A DNA stretch of 64,000 bases, taken from NCBI RefSeq assembly GCF_037963765.1, contig NZ_CP150166.1, positions 2,549,501 to 2,613,500 of the forward strand, read 5' to 3'. The notes beneath the pieces are model-generated. The model did no database searches. It was not told the DNA's origin and saw only the letters and a program-made list of their open reading frames with translations. The position numbers and the translations under genes were made by a program. Positions 33,719 through 43,150 of the stretch are shown piece by piece; position 1 is the first letter of the stretch, and the number at the start of each line of letters is the position of its first letter. The stretch comes from Sporosarcina sp. FSL W8-0480. GTDB taxonomy: Bacteria > Bacillota > Bacilli > Bacillales_A > Planococcaceae.

Positions 33719-36343
33719 TCACTTCGTTTCATACCAAGATAGTCCATACGCCCACTCAACTTTCAAAGGAACATCAAGTGTCAATGCGGATTCCATCACT
33801 TCAGGTACAATTTCCTTTAGTTTCTCTATTTCATCTTCCGGTGCTTCAAAAATCAATTCATCATGTACTTGAAGAAGCATTCGAGTTTGAAGGCCTTCTT
33901 CTTTCAATCTTGCATCCATGTCAATCATCGCTTTTTTGATGATGTCAGCGGCTGTCCCTTGGATTGGGGTATTCATCGCCGTTCTTTCCGCAAAACTTCT
34001 TAAGTTAAAATTAGAACTCGTTATATCAGGTAAATAGCGTCTTCTATTCATCATTGTAAGGACATAACCTTTCATTTTCGCGTCAGAAACAATATCTTCC
34101 ATGTATTGCTTAACTCCAGGGAACGTCTCTAAATACGTATCGATGAATTTTCCTGCTTCTTTACGGGTTATATTCAAACTTTGGGAAAGGCCATAGTCGC
34201 TAATACCATAGACAATACCGAAGTTAACTGCCTTCGCAGTTCTTCGCATATCCGAAGAAACTCCATCCTTATCTACGCCGAACACATCCATCGCAGTTTT
34301 TGTATGGATATCCTCGTCATCCCGGAAAGCAGCAATCATTTTTTCATCTTGCGACATATGAGCAAGAACACGCAGTTCGATTTGCGAGTAATCCGCTGCA
34401 AACATTACCCAACCCGGTTCGGATGGAACAAAAGCCGCCCGGATTTTTCTGCCTTCCTCCAAACGTATCGGGATATTTTGGAGATTTGGATTAATCGAGC
34501 TTAAACGTCCTGTTTGTGTTAAAGCTTGTTGGAAACGAGTATGAATTTTACCATCTTCATGGATTTCCTTCGTAAGCCCTTCAATATAAGTTGAATTCAG
34601 TTTTCCAAGCTGTCTGTATGTCAAAATGAAACCGATAATTTCATGTTCGCTCTCAAGTTTCTCGAGTACATCGGCCGCGGTGGAATATCCCGTCTTTGTT
34701 TTCTTTATTGGAGTCAGACCGATTTTTTCAAACAAAATTTCACCAAGTTGCTTTGGAGAGTTAATATTGAATTTTTGCCCTGCCATTTCATAGATGATCG
34801 ATTCCAACTCTGAGAGCCTTGCTGATAATTCAATTCCAATTTGACGCAGGATGCCTAAGTCCGTTTTCACTCCCGTCGTTTCCATCTTCCCAAGGATTTT
34901 AGCCAATGGCATTTCAAGCTCACGGTACAACTCAAATTGCTCATTATCACGAAGCTTGTCCTCTAGTTTCGGCTTCAGTTTCCAGGCAGCTTGCGCTTTC
35001 CTACCGGCGTGATCTGAGAGGATTTCTTCTTTAGGTAATGCCTTTTTAGCACCTTTCCCATAAACAACTTCATCTGACTGGATATCGGTGTAGTTGAATT
35101 CCTTGGCAACTGATGCAACGTCCGTGTAGGTAGAAGAAGGGTTTGCAATATAGGTAGCGAGTAATAAATCAAACTCAAAACCATTCACTTCGATTCCGTG
35201 TCTGAGCAAGGATGCATAAGCAGCTTTTGAATCGGTTGTGAACTTTTTCTTTTGTTCATCTCGGAACCATTTTTTCAACTTATCCGATTTAACGGCGACT
35301 TCAAATGGAATATAGATGATGTTTTCACCATCAGTCATCCCAATGCCTGATATTTCGGAGGCTAAATAATTCTCATCCATCATTTCGACATGAAGTGCCA
35401 TTTCGTCCGCAAGTTCAATGGACTCAGGATCCGTTACGATATGAACGTCGATTTCCTCAATCGGTCTACTTTCAACTTGGGAATCCATTTTTTCAAGCAA
35501 TGTTTTAAACTGCAATTCTTCATAAAGAGATTTTACGCTTTCCTCATCCGGCCCAGGATAATCCAAATTCTCGATTGAAATTGTAATAGGCGCATTCACT
35601 TCGATCGTCGCAAGTTTCTTGCTCATGAATGCTTGCTCTTCATTCTCAGTCAAGTTTTCTTTCAGTTTTTTGCCGGTTACCTTATCCAATGATTCATAAA
35701 CTTTCTCGACTGAACCGTATTCCTTCAATAGTTTAATGGCTGTTTTCTCCCCAACGCCTGGAACACCAGGAATATTGTCTGAAGGGTCTCCCATAAGACC
35801 TTTCATGTCGATGATTTGAGATGGAGCAAGTCCATATTTCTCCATCACATGTGCCGGAGTGTATTTTTCAAGGTCTGTTATACCTTTTCTTGTAATACAA
35901 ACTGTCGTATTGTCGCTTGCAAGTTGCGTCAAGTCTTTATCCCCGGAAATGACGATAACTTCCATTCCTTCTGCGTCACCGGTTTTGCTCAATGTCCCGA
36001 TAATGTCATCGGCTTCGTATTGGTCGAGTTCGTATTGGGGGATTTGAAATGCATCAAGTAATTTTCGTAAATACGGGAATTGCTCTGATAGTTCAGGTGG
36101 TGTTTTTTGGCGACCGCCTTTGTATTCGCTGAATGTTGAATGTCTGAATGTTGTTTTACCTGCATCCCAAGCGACAAGTATATGTGTTGGTTTTTCCTCA
36201 TCGAGGATGTTTTGTAGCATCATTGTGAATCCATAGATAGCGTTCGTATGAATTCCTGTGTCGTTCGTTAATAACGGTAGGGCAAAAAATGCCCGATATG
36301 CCAAGCTATTCCCATCCAAAAGTACAATTTTCTCTTTCGACAA
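33719..36343 (-). CDS. polA: DNA polymerase I
   Basis: Gap-filling polymerase with 5'-3' exonuclease. The 874 residues have a complete 5' nuclease domain (DGNSLAYRAF, YEADDIIG, VISGDKDL, GDPSDNIPGVPGVG) and a polymerase domain (motif A MFAADYSQIELRVLAH; motif C LLQVHDELIFE). The proofreading domain has ALHVEMMDEN where active enzymes have an acidic DxE, so 3'-5' exonuclease is expected to be inactive, as in B. subtilis. TTG start with GGGAG upstream. Confidence 0.97.
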   Translation of the reverse strand: MSKEKIVLLDGNSLAYRAFFALPLLTNDTGIHTNAIYGFTMMLQNILDEEKPTHILVAWDAGKTTFRHSTFSEYKGGRQKTPPELSEQFPYLRKLLDAFQIPQYELDQYEADDIIGTLSKTGDAEGMEVIVISGDKDLTQLASDNTTVCITRKGITDLEKYTPAHVMEKYGLAPSQIIDMKGLMGDPSDNIPGVPGVGEKTAIKLLKEYGSVEKVYESLDKVTGKKLKENLTENEEQAFMSKKLATIEVNAPITISIENLDYPGPDEESVKSLYEELQFKTLLEKMDSQVESRPIEEIDVHIVTDPESIELADEMALHVEMMDENYLASEISGIGMTDGENIIYIPFEVAVKSDKLKKWFRDEQKKKFTTDSKAAYASLLRHGIEVNGFEFDLLLATYIANPSSTYTDVASVAKEFNYTDIQSDEVVYGKGAKKALPKEEILSDHAGRKAQAAWKLKPKLEDKLRDNEQFELYRELEMPLAKILGKMETTGVKTDLGILRQIGIELSARLSELESIIYEMAGQKFNINSPKQLGEILFEKIGLTPIKKTKTGYSTAADVLEKLESEHEIIGFILTYRQLGKLNSTYIEGLTKEIHEDGKIHTRFQQALTQTGRLSSINPNLQNIPIRLEEGRKIRAAFVPSEPGWVMFAADYSQIELRVLAHMSQDEKMIAAFRDDEDIHTKTAMDVFGVDKDGVSSDMRRTAKAVNFGIVYGISDYGLSQSLNITRKEAGKFIDTYLETFPGVKQYMEDIVSDAKMKGYVLTMMNRRRYLPDITSSNFNLRSFAERTAMNTPIQGTAADIIKKAMIDMDARLKEEGLQTRMLLQVHDELIFEAPEDEIEKLKEIVPEVMESALTLDVPLKVEWAYGLSWYETK

Positions 36344-36425
36344 ATCCGCTCACTCCCTTGATAAAAAAACGTCATCTCCATTTATCTTACCAGTTGGTAG
36401 GAAGAAATGAAAATGACGTCTTCTG

Positions 36426-37433
36426 TTATTCGAGGTAACCTGTTAAAATCTTCGCATATGGCGAGTCGGCAGGCATGATGATCATTGTGTCGTTACCAAT
36501 CGTGCGTGAGTAAGACTGCAATGTTCGATATAGATTATAGAACTCAGGGTCCTTGGAGAAGGCATTGTTGTAGATTTTTGCTGCTTCTGCCTCACCTTCA
36601 GCATGGATGATAGCTGCTTCTTTTTGAGCAGTTGCCAACAACTCTTGCACTCCACGGTCCGTTTCTGCTTCAATCTTTTGCTTTTCTGCATCCCCCTCGG
36701 AGAGATATGCCTGAGCAGTCGATTCTCGTTCAGAAATCATCCTTGTGTAGATTGAATGCTCGTTCTCTTCAGGAAGGTCAATTCGTTTCATACGGACATC
36801 AATCACTTCAATCCCGTAATTCCCTTCTTCAAGGAACTGGTTCACTTTAGCAGTGACACGGTCATTTAAGCTCCCGCGCTCGGAGTTTTCATCGTTAACA
36901 ACATCGACATAATTCAATTGACCCATTTCGTTCCGAATTACCGAGTAGATGAACTCTTCCATTCTGGATTCTGCGTTGACGATATTTCGGGCGTTGGATA
37001 TCATTTTTTGCGCATTTGTTATTTTCCAAACTGCATAGTTGTCAATAATAATCCGCTTTTTATCCTTTGTCGTAATTTCCGCTTCAGAAACATTATAGAT
37101 CATTTGATTTTTAGGTAGTGTAGAGACCGTTTGAATGAATGGAATTTTCATATTCAAGCCTGGTTGGTCAATGGTTCTTTTAATCTCACCGAACTGTCGA
37201 ACAACGCGGTATTCATCTTGTTTAACGATAAATACATTCGCTAAAAGGATAATTGCAATTGCAAATAGTACTGTGAGAGCAATTCCTGTTTTTACGGCTT
37301 TCCGCGTATTAATTGGGCGTTTTGGTGTAACAACCTTTTGCGAATCTCCTTGATTCGTATTTTTCTGTTTTGCTCGTTGACGTTCCATAAATTTCTCTTC
37401 TATGCTTTTGAATGGGTTGTTTTCATTTGACAT
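36426..37433 (-). CDS. hflC: SPFH protein HflC
   Basis: A membrane protein of the band-7/SPFH family, partner of HflK and modulator of FtsH in E. coli. A 47-residue cytoplasmic N-terminus precedes the helix (about 48-70) and the SPFH domain (VFIVKQDEYRVVRQFGEIKR), then a coiled-coil rich in Ala/Glu (EKQKIEAETDRGVQELLATA). The ATG overlaps the hflK stop by 1 nt (TGATG). The long N-terminal extension is unusual compared with E. coli HflC. Confidence 0.88.
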   Translation of the reverse strand: MSNENNPFKSIEEKFMERQRAKQKNTNQGDSQKVVTPKRPINTRKAVKTGIALTVLFAIAIILLANVFIVKQDEYRVVRQFGEIKRTIDQPGLNMKIPFIQTVSTLPKNQMIYNVSEAEITTKDKKRIIIDNYAVWKITNAQKMISNARNIVNAESRMEEFIYSVIRNEMGQLNYVDVVNDENSERGSLNDRVTAKVNQFLEEGNYGIEVIDVRMKRIDLPEENEHSIYTRMISERESTAQAYLSEGDAEKQKIEAETDRGVQELLATAQKEAAIIHAEGEAEAAKIYNNAFSKDPEFYNLYRTLQSYSRTIGNDTMIIMPADSPYAKILTGYLE

Positions 37434-38398
37434 CAGTTGCCTCCCCCTTCCGTTTGACTAACCGGCGGTGGTGTTTGATTCTCCATCTGTTGCAATGGTA
37501 AATACTTCAGTGTTTCTCCATCATCGTTCATGATATAGATTTTAGCTTTCGGTAACACTTGCTCTAACGTTTCGATGATTAAACGTTGTCGAGTAATCGT
37601 TTGGTTTTTCATGTATTCCGCATGAAGATCGTTAAAGAGTGCGACATCACCAAGTGCTTGCTCAATACGCGCTGTTTTTTGTCCTAACGCACGTGATTGA
37701 ATAGCATTCTTCTCACCGATTGCTTCATTTTCCCGTTTGTTCTTATACTTTTGGGCTTCATTGATTTTCGTGTTTTTAGTTTCCCTTGCATCCGTTACAG
37801 CCGTGAAAGCCGCACGTACTTCCGCATTTGGGAGCTCTACGTCTTGTAATTTAACACCTTGAATGGAAATCCCGATATCATAATTTCCGACAAGAGTCGT
37901 TAATAATTCCCTTGTTTTCCCTTCTATTTCCGCCTTTCCATCCGTCAACGCTGCATCTATCGTCGAACTACCGATAACAGATCTAATTGAGGCTGAAGTA
38001 GCGTCATGCAAGATTTCTTCCGGTTTTTGGGAATTGAATAAAAACTTTTGTGGATCCGTAATTTTCCATTGAACTACAAGGTCAGCAAGGACGATATATT
38101 CATCCCCCGTAATCATTTTTGTTTCTTTGTCAAAAGAGACAAGTTCTCCGCTCGCATCTTGTTTATATCCGAATTGAAGACTGAACGTTTCTTTTGATAG
38201 TTTTTCTACATGTTGTATCGGCCATGGCAGTTTGAAATGCAAGCCTGACTCAGTTACCGGTGTATCCGCCTTACCGAAAGTGATAACAACCGCCTGCTCG
38301 GATTCATCGACGGTGTACCAAGTAGTAAATGCGATAACGACTAAAAGAATCCCTGCAATAATAAGTCCTGCCGCTATCGATGCTCGGCGTGTGCTCAT
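37433..38398 (-). CDS. hflK: SPFH protein HflK
   Basis: A 321-residue partner of HflC with an N-terminal helix (about 8-30), the SPFH domain (DESEQAVVITFGKADTPVTESG; GLHFKLPWPIQHVEKL) and a coiled coil. It ends in a Pro-rich tail. AAAGGGG precedes the ATG at 38398; the frame continues upstream without a ribosome site. It forms an operon with hflC, between polA and the pho genes. Confidence 0.88.
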   Translation of the reverse strand: MSTRRASIAAGLIIAGILLVVIAFTTWYTVDESEQAVVITFGKADTPVTESGLHFKLPWPIQHVEKLSKETFSLQFGYKQDASGELVSFDKETKMITGDEYIVLADLVVQWKITDPQKFLFNSQKPEEILHDATSASIRSVIGSSTIDAALTDGKAEIEGKTRELLTTLVGNYDIGISIQGVKLQDVELPNAEVRAAFTAVTDARETKNTKINEAQKYKNKRENEAIGEKNAIQSRALGQKTARIEQALGDVALFNDLHAEYMKNQTITRQRLIIETLEQVLPKAKIYIMNDDGETLKYLPLQQMENQTPPPVSQTEGGGN

Positions 38399-38477
38399 AT
38401 TTGTAATTCCCCTTTCTCTTATGTATCTATTAATCATACGGATGTACTTGCAATAGGTTTCAAAAAAAGAAACCGCA

Positions 38478-39878
38478 TTATGCGGCTTTTTTAGGTAATG
38501 TTATTGTAAATGACGTTCCTACACCCAATTCACTTTCCACAGAAACCTTTCCAGCATGTGCTTCAATCAGGTGTTTAACGATGGCTAATCCGAGTCCCGT
38601 ACCACCGGATTCTCTGCTCCGTCCACGGTCGACTCTGTAAAAACGTTCGAACAGCCTTGGTAATTCATCTTTCTTAATACCGATGCCCTCGTCTGTTACT
38701 TGTATAATGACTTGCTCTCTCGTTTCAGAAGTTGTTATAAATATTGTAGTTTGCGCTTTTGAATAATTAATGGAGTTTATTAATAGATTGACCATCACTT
38801 GGATGAGCCTACCCTTATCTGCTTGGATGTTAATACCCGACTGACCTTGTACAATTAGATTCATTCCCTTTTTTTCAAGTGGTCCGGAAACGATTTTAAT
38901 CGAGTCGTCTATTACATCGGAAATATGTACGGATCCATATTGTAAATGGAAGCCCTCTCTTTCGATTCGTGACAATTCTAAAAGATCATCTATGAGAATA
39001 TCCAGACGGTCACTTTCCTTTTGTATGATTTCAAGGAAATCCTTTAGTACTTGAGGCTCGTTCATCGCGCCATCCAATAATGTTTCGGTAAAACCCTTAA
39101 TGGAAGTAATTGGGGTTCGTAACTCATGCGATACATTTGCAACGAAATCTTTTCGCACTTCTTCAAGGCGCACCAATTTCGTTATGTCATGGAACACGAT
39201 GACAATCCCGAGCCAATTACCATGTCGGCCGATAACTGGTGCTCCATAAACATTGAAATACTCATCATCTCTCCTTATTTGACGTTCCGTAACTTTTTCC
39301 GTCAAAAACACATCTTCTATTAAGGCTTCAATTTCTTCAGGTAACCCAATTTCCTTTACACTCTTTCCTATCAACGTATTTCTCGAAAATCCAAAAGTCT
39401 TTTCAAAAACACCGTTCAGTAAATTTACAGTACCTTCCCTCCCAAAAATCAGAAGGCCACTACCCATACTTTCGATCAAAGTCTTTAACCGTTCCTTTTC
39501 CATCGTCCTCAAGATTGATGTTTCCTGTAAGTTTCTAGCAATTTGGTTTAAAAATAGACCAAGCTCATTGTCATTCCCCATTTCTTCGACTGGAGTTCTT
39601 GCCAAATAATCTCCTTCTGCAAGTTTTCTTGCTGTTCTCGTCATTAAGTCAATTGGTCTCGTATATTGGCGAATGACACGTGATGCTATGAAGACAGAGA
39701 GCAGAAAAAAGACAGTAACGATGACCGAAAGGAAAAGCCAATATTTTTTCTGGACATTTGCTGAAATTTGATGGTCAATCAGATTAAAAAACTGGCCAAG
39801 GACAATACCAAGACCAGTCAATTGAATTAAAAAAATAACGATAAAAGCAATTAAAAGTCTATAATAATAGCTTTTCAT
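38478..39878 (-). CDS. pnpS: phosphate-responsive sensor histidine kinase PnpS/PhoR
   Basis: Two membrane helices (about 8-30 and 46-67) are joined by only about 15 residues, then HAMP (70-120), a PAS domain (about 125-225), HisKA with VSHELRTPITSIKGF (phospho-His) and HATPase (N box INLLINSINYS, G1 DEGIGIKKDELP, G2 GGTGLGLAIV). At 466 residues it lacks the roughly 130-residue extracytoplasmic domain of B. subtilis PhoR, so sensing must be intramembrane or cytoplasmic. It overlaps phoP by 4 nt. Confidence 0.9.
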   Translation of the reverse strand: MKSYYYRLLIAFIVIFLIQLTGLGIVLGQFFNLIDHQISANVQKKYWLFLSVIVTVFFLLSVFIASRVIRQYTRPIDLMTRTARKLAEGDYLARTPVEEMGNDNELGLFLNQIARNLQETSILRTMEKERLKTLIESMGSGLLIFGREGTVNLLNGVFEKTFGFSRNTLIGKSVKEIGLPEEIEALIEDVFLTEKVTERQIRRDDEYFNVYGAPVIGRHGNWLGIVIVFHDITKLVRLEEVRKDFVANVSHELRTPITSIKGFTETLLDGAMNEPQVLKDFLEIIQKESDRLDILIDDLLELSRIEREGFHLQYGSVHISDVIDDSIKIVSGPLEKKGMNLIVQGQSGINIQADKGRLIQVMVNLLINSINYSKAQTTIFITTSETREQVIIQVTDEGIGIKKDELPRLFERFYRVDRGRSRESGGTGLGLAIVKHLIEAHAGKVSVESELGVGTSFTITLPKKAA

Positions 39879-40591
39879 TTGACCTTTTGCTCCTCAAATT
39901 TGTATCCGATTCCTCTAACCGTCTTAATGAAAAGAGGTTTTTTTGTATTTTCCTCAATTTTTTCCCTAAGATGGCTGACATGCACGTCAACGATTCGTGT
40001 ATCCCCAACAAAATCATAATTCCAGACTGCACTTAAGAGTTGTTCACGGGTAAGCACACGGTTTTTATTTTGCATAAAATAAACAAGTAACTCAAATTCT
40101 TTCGGCGTAAACTCAAGTGATTCGTCACGAAGGTACGCTTCATACTGTTCTGGATGTACGGTGAGTGAACCTGATGTAATTATCTGGTCATTTGTCGCCG
40201 TCCTATTAGCACTCTCTTGGCTACGACGCAGGACTGCCTTCACACGCGCTATAACCTCTCTCGGGCTAAACGGTTTTGTCATATAGTCATCTGCACCGAT
40301 TTCCAAACCTAAAACCTTGTCAGGTTCCTCACCTTTTGCGGTGAGCATTATTATCGGAGTATTTATGTTGCGACTTCTAAGGATTTTGCATACTTCAATT
40401 CCGTCAATTACAGGCAACATAAGATCAAGCAAAATCAAATCCGGTTTTTCTTCTTCAACTTGTAGGATGGCTTGTGCTCCATCGGCCGCCATAATTGTTT
40501 CAAAATTGGATTGTCTAAGATTATAATCGAGTAACGTACGAATTGGCTGTTCATCATCGACTATTAATATCTTGCTAACGATACCCGTCAT
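39875..40591 (-). CDS. phoP: response regulator PhoP
   Basis: An OmpR/PhoB-type regulator of phosphate starvation genes. Receiver domain: DDE triad (VDDE), phospho-acceptor Asp in LILLDLMLPVIDG, Lys in MTKPF. The winged-helix C-terminus has EFTPKEFELLVYFMQNKNRVLTREQLL and VGDTRIVDVHVSHLREKIE. 238 residues. It is upstream of and overlaps pnpS. The ribosome site AGGGGG lies directly against the ATG, an unusually short spacing. Confidence 0.95.
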   Translation of the reverse strand: MTGIVSKILIVDDEQPIRTLLDYNLRQSNFETIMAADGAQAILQVEEEKPDLILLDLMLPVIDGIEVCKILRSRNINTPIIMLTAKGEEPDKVLGLEIGADDYMTKPFSPREVIARVKAVLRRSQESANRTATNDQIITSGSLTVHPEQYEAYLRDESLEFTPKEFELLVYFMQNKNRVLTREQLLSAVWNYDFVGDTRIVDVHVSHLREKIEENTKKPLFIKTVRGIGYKFEEQKVK

Positions 40592-40611
40592 CCCCCTAAA
40601 AAGAAATATTT

Positions 40612-41088
40612 CTAAAAGTTCTCCAATGCTTGTGCAGTGAGGTTTTTCTCTGTGGAAGGAGGAATCACTGTCACAGTCCCTGAAATAACTGTTTGTTTGT
40701 TTTCGTTTGTCGCTTCTATCATAATAATAATGGAATTTTTTTCGTTTTCCACTCGGATTACCTTGAATAGGAATTCTATAGTTTCATAATGATAGACAGG
40801 GTTTGGGAATAGTAAATGTTGTTCTGTAACGTGGGAGCCTGGCCCTGGCAAGTATTTTGAAATTGCCGAAGTGACAAAACCTGTTAACATGATTGGTGGA
40901 ACGATTGGTTTTTCAAATTTCGTTTGAGAAGCATAGTCATGTTGTATGTAGAGCGGGTTTGCATCATTTGTCAATCCAAGATACAGAAGAAGGTCTTTGT
41001 CTTCGATTTTTTCGGTTAGTTTTAGTTTCTCCCCGACGACTATTTTTTCAATATCCCTACCAATGCGTCTCTTTTTCCCTAATATCAA
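40612..41088 (-). CDS. MaoC-like hot-dog domain protein
   Basis: A 158-residue protein with a MaoC/FAS1-type hot-dog fold. The hydratase motif is changed: LTNDANPLYIQHDYA has Asp but Tyr in place of the catalytic His of the GDxNPLH consensus, so 2-enoyl-CoA hydratase activity is doubtful. It starts at TTG with GGAGG 7 nt upstream. It lies 20 nt before phoP, where B. subtilis has mdh. It is also possible that it binds acyl groups without catalysis. Confidence 0.75.
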   Translation of the reverse strand: MILGKKRRIGRDIEKIVVGEKLKLTEKIEDKDLLLYLGLTNDANPLYIQHDYASQTKFEKPIVPPIMLTGFVTSAISKYLPGPGSHVTEQHLLFPNPVYHYETIEFLFKVIRVENEKNSIIIMIEATNENKQTVISGTVTVIPPSTEKNLTAQALENF

Positions 41089-41594
41089 CTTTTTTCCTCC
41101 TTCATTTATAGAGCAATAATTGTTGTTATTGAAAGTGTATCAATTTTCACTTGGAAAGGGCAAGCAACATAGCCGTTGATTTGCGCTCCAGATGGTACGC
41201 AATCCGGAGAGCGTACCACCTAAAAGTAATTTTTCACAGGTGGATTCATAGTTAAAAAGTCACGAAACGATGATAACTCCGGGAATTTGACCGATAACTC
41301 GTGTACGTGGCTTTACATCTTCTTCAAAAATCCATCCTACTGCGACGAATGCTTTTGACCCAGAAAGCGGCGCCAAAACGGAAAGCAACAGTTTGTATTT
41401 TACATAATGGCCAGTTAGTTAAATAAACCGAATTATTATATCTCTATTTTAGCACAAAGCTATTTGTTCCCTTCTATGTTTTCAGTTACTTCTAAAATCC
41501 TTCACCTATAGTTAACAAACTTATCAGCAATTAACAAAGGCACACAAATTTAAGAACTGCTGTTAATTGGTTTACAAATTTAATAGGAAACACC
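41089..41594. other. gene-poor gap between the MaoC-like gene and icd
   Basis: It holds a repeat remnant and hairpin (41175-41218), an open minus-strand frame without a good start (41260-41418; see findings), and AT-rich sequence from 41400 to 41590 with no gene that I can support. A promoter for the MaoC-phoP-pnpS unit should lie here, but I could not assign it. Confidence 0.6.
41175..41218. repeat. palindrome-terminus remnant plus hairpin
   Basis: GTTGATTTGCGCT (41175-41187) matches the GTTGATTTCCGCT terminus of the GC-rich palindromes at 12 of 13 positions. It is followed by TGGTACGC...GCGTACCA, a perfect 8-bp stem with a 10-nt loop. No other part of the element is present. Confidence 0.5.
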
Positions 41595-41721
41595 GTTGAT
41601 TGGAGCGGAGAGCGGCGACTCCTGTGGGATTAAGCGCGAATGGTGAGACCCCGCAGGAGCGTAGCGACGAGGAGGCTCACCCGCGCCCCACGGAAAGCGT
41701 CCGCTCGCAGCGGAAATCAAC
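41595..41721. repeat. GC-rich imperfect palindrome, copy D
   Basis: Complete 127-bp copy with GTTGATT and AATCAAC termini. Stems: GGCGGACG-type/CGCCGCT, CCCAC/GTGGG and GCGCG.../CGCGC with GGTGAG/CTCACC. It lies just downstream of the icd terminator. Confidence 0.9.
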
Positions 41722-41741
41722 ATATAACACACTATAGATAA

Positions 41742-41777
41742 TAAAAAAACCGGGAAGCGTGGAAGCTTCCCGGTTTG
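41742..41777 (-). terminator. intrinsic terminator of icd
   Basis: Minus strand AAACCGGGAAGC / GCTTCCCGGTTT, 12-bp perfect stem, 6-nt loop, then T-run. Confidence 0.93.
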
Positions 41778-41787
41778 TTTGGTTAAA

Positions 41788-43047
41788 TTATAGGTTTTTG
41801 ATTAGTTCGTCTGCGAATTCGGATGTTTTTACTTCTGTTGCTCCGTCCATTAGACGAGCGAAGTCATATGTTACGACTTTAGAAGCAATTGTCTTCTCGA
41901 TAGATGCAGTGATCATGTTAGCTGCTTCGTTCCATCCCATATGCTCAAGCATCATAACGCCAGAAAGCAATACGGAAGATGGGTTTACTTTGTCAAGGCC
42001 AGCGTATTTTGGTGCTGTGCCGTGAGTTGCTTCGAAGATCGCGTGTCCAGTTACATAGTTAATATTAGCTCCTGGAGCGATTCCGATTCCACCTACTTGT
42101 GCAGCAAGTGCGTCGGAGATATAGTCACCGTTCAAGTTCATTGTTGCAACAACGTCGAACTCTTTCGGGCGAGTTAGGATTTGTTGTAGGAAGATGTCAG
42201 CAATGGAATCCTTGATGATGATCTTGCCTGCAGCTTCAGCGTCAGCTTGTGCTTTGTTTGCAGCATCTGTGCCTTCAGCTTCTTTGATTTGATCGTATTG
42301 GTTCCAAGTGAATACTTTATCGCCGAACTCTTGCTCAGCCACTTCGTAACCCCAGTTTTTGAAAGCACCTTCTGTGAACTTCATGATGTTTCCTTTGTGT
42401 ACTAAAGTTACAGATTTACGGCCTTCTTTAAGTGCGTAGTTGATCGCACCGCGAACAAGGCGTTTTGTACCTTCTTCAGAAACTGGTTTGATACCGATAC
42501 CTGAAGTTTCAGGGAAGCGGATGTTCTTAACGCCCATTTCATTCTGAAGGAATGCAATCAATTTATTAACTTCTTCAGTACCTTCTTTGTACTCGATACC
42601 AGCATAAATATCTTCTGTGTTTTCACGGAAAATGACCATATCGCAATCTTCAGGTCGTTTTACCGGTGAAGGTACACCTTCAAAGTAACGTACAGGACGT
42701 AGGCAAGTATATAGATCCAATTCTTGACGAAGAGCAACGTTCAATGAACGGAATCCACCACCGATTGGTGTAGTTAGAGGTCCTTTAATCGCGATTAGGT
42801 ATTCATCGATTGTGTCAAGAGTTTCTTGTGGTAGCCATTCGCCTGTTTCGTTGAATGCTTTTTCTCCTGCAAGAACTTCTTTCCACTCGATTTCCTTTTT
42901 GCCGTCATATGCTTTCTTAACAGCAGCCTCCATTACGCGTGAAGCTGCATGCCAAATATCAGGACCTGTACCGTCACCGATGATGAAAGGGATTGTCGCT
43001 TTGTCAGGAACGTTTAGAACGCCGTCAGTTACTGTGATTTTTGCCAT
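41788..43047 (-). CDS. icd: isocitrate dehydrogenase (NADP+)
   Basis: It oxidises isocitrate to 2-oxoglutarate in the TCA cycle. The 419 residues contain the substrate loop [26 protein letters not shown] and the dehydrogenase signature near the C-terminus ([17 protein letters not shown]). GGAGG precedes the ATG at 43047; a longer in-frame start is unsupported. It follows citZ by 103 bp, probably in one operon; mdh, the usual third gene, is missing. Confidence 0.96.
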   Translation of the reverse strand: MAKITVTDGVLNVPDKATIPFIIGDGTGPDIWHAASRVMEAAVKKAYDGKKEIEWKEVLAGEKAFNETGEWLPQETLDTIDEYLIAIKGPLTTPIGGGFRSLNVALRQELDLYTCLRPVRYFEGVPSPVKRPEDCDMVIFRENTEDIYAGIEYKEGTEEVNKLIAFLQNEMGVKNIRFPETSGIGIKPVSEEGTKRLVRGAINYALKEGRKSVTLVHKGNIMKFTEGAFKNWGYEVAEQEFGDKVFTWNQYDQIKEAEGTDAANKAQADAEAAGKIIIKDSIADIFLQQILTRPKEFDVVATMNLNGDYISDALAAQVGGIGIAPGANINYVTGHAIFEATHGTAPKYAGLDKVNPSSVLLSGVMMLEHMGWNEAANMITASIEKTIASKVVTYDFARLMDGATEVKTSEFADELIKNL

Positions 43048-43150
43048 TATGAATTCCTCCGTTTCATGATGAGGGGGCTTGTACATTGCTGTACCGCCCC
43101 ATGGATTACTTTTCAGTTACCCGATAATTGATCTACCGAGTGTACTACTA

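Noticed and set aside
33719-36343. Loss of proofreading in PolA as a novelty
   Set aside because: Bacillus PolA is already known to lack an active 3'-5' exonuclease; this copy is typical.
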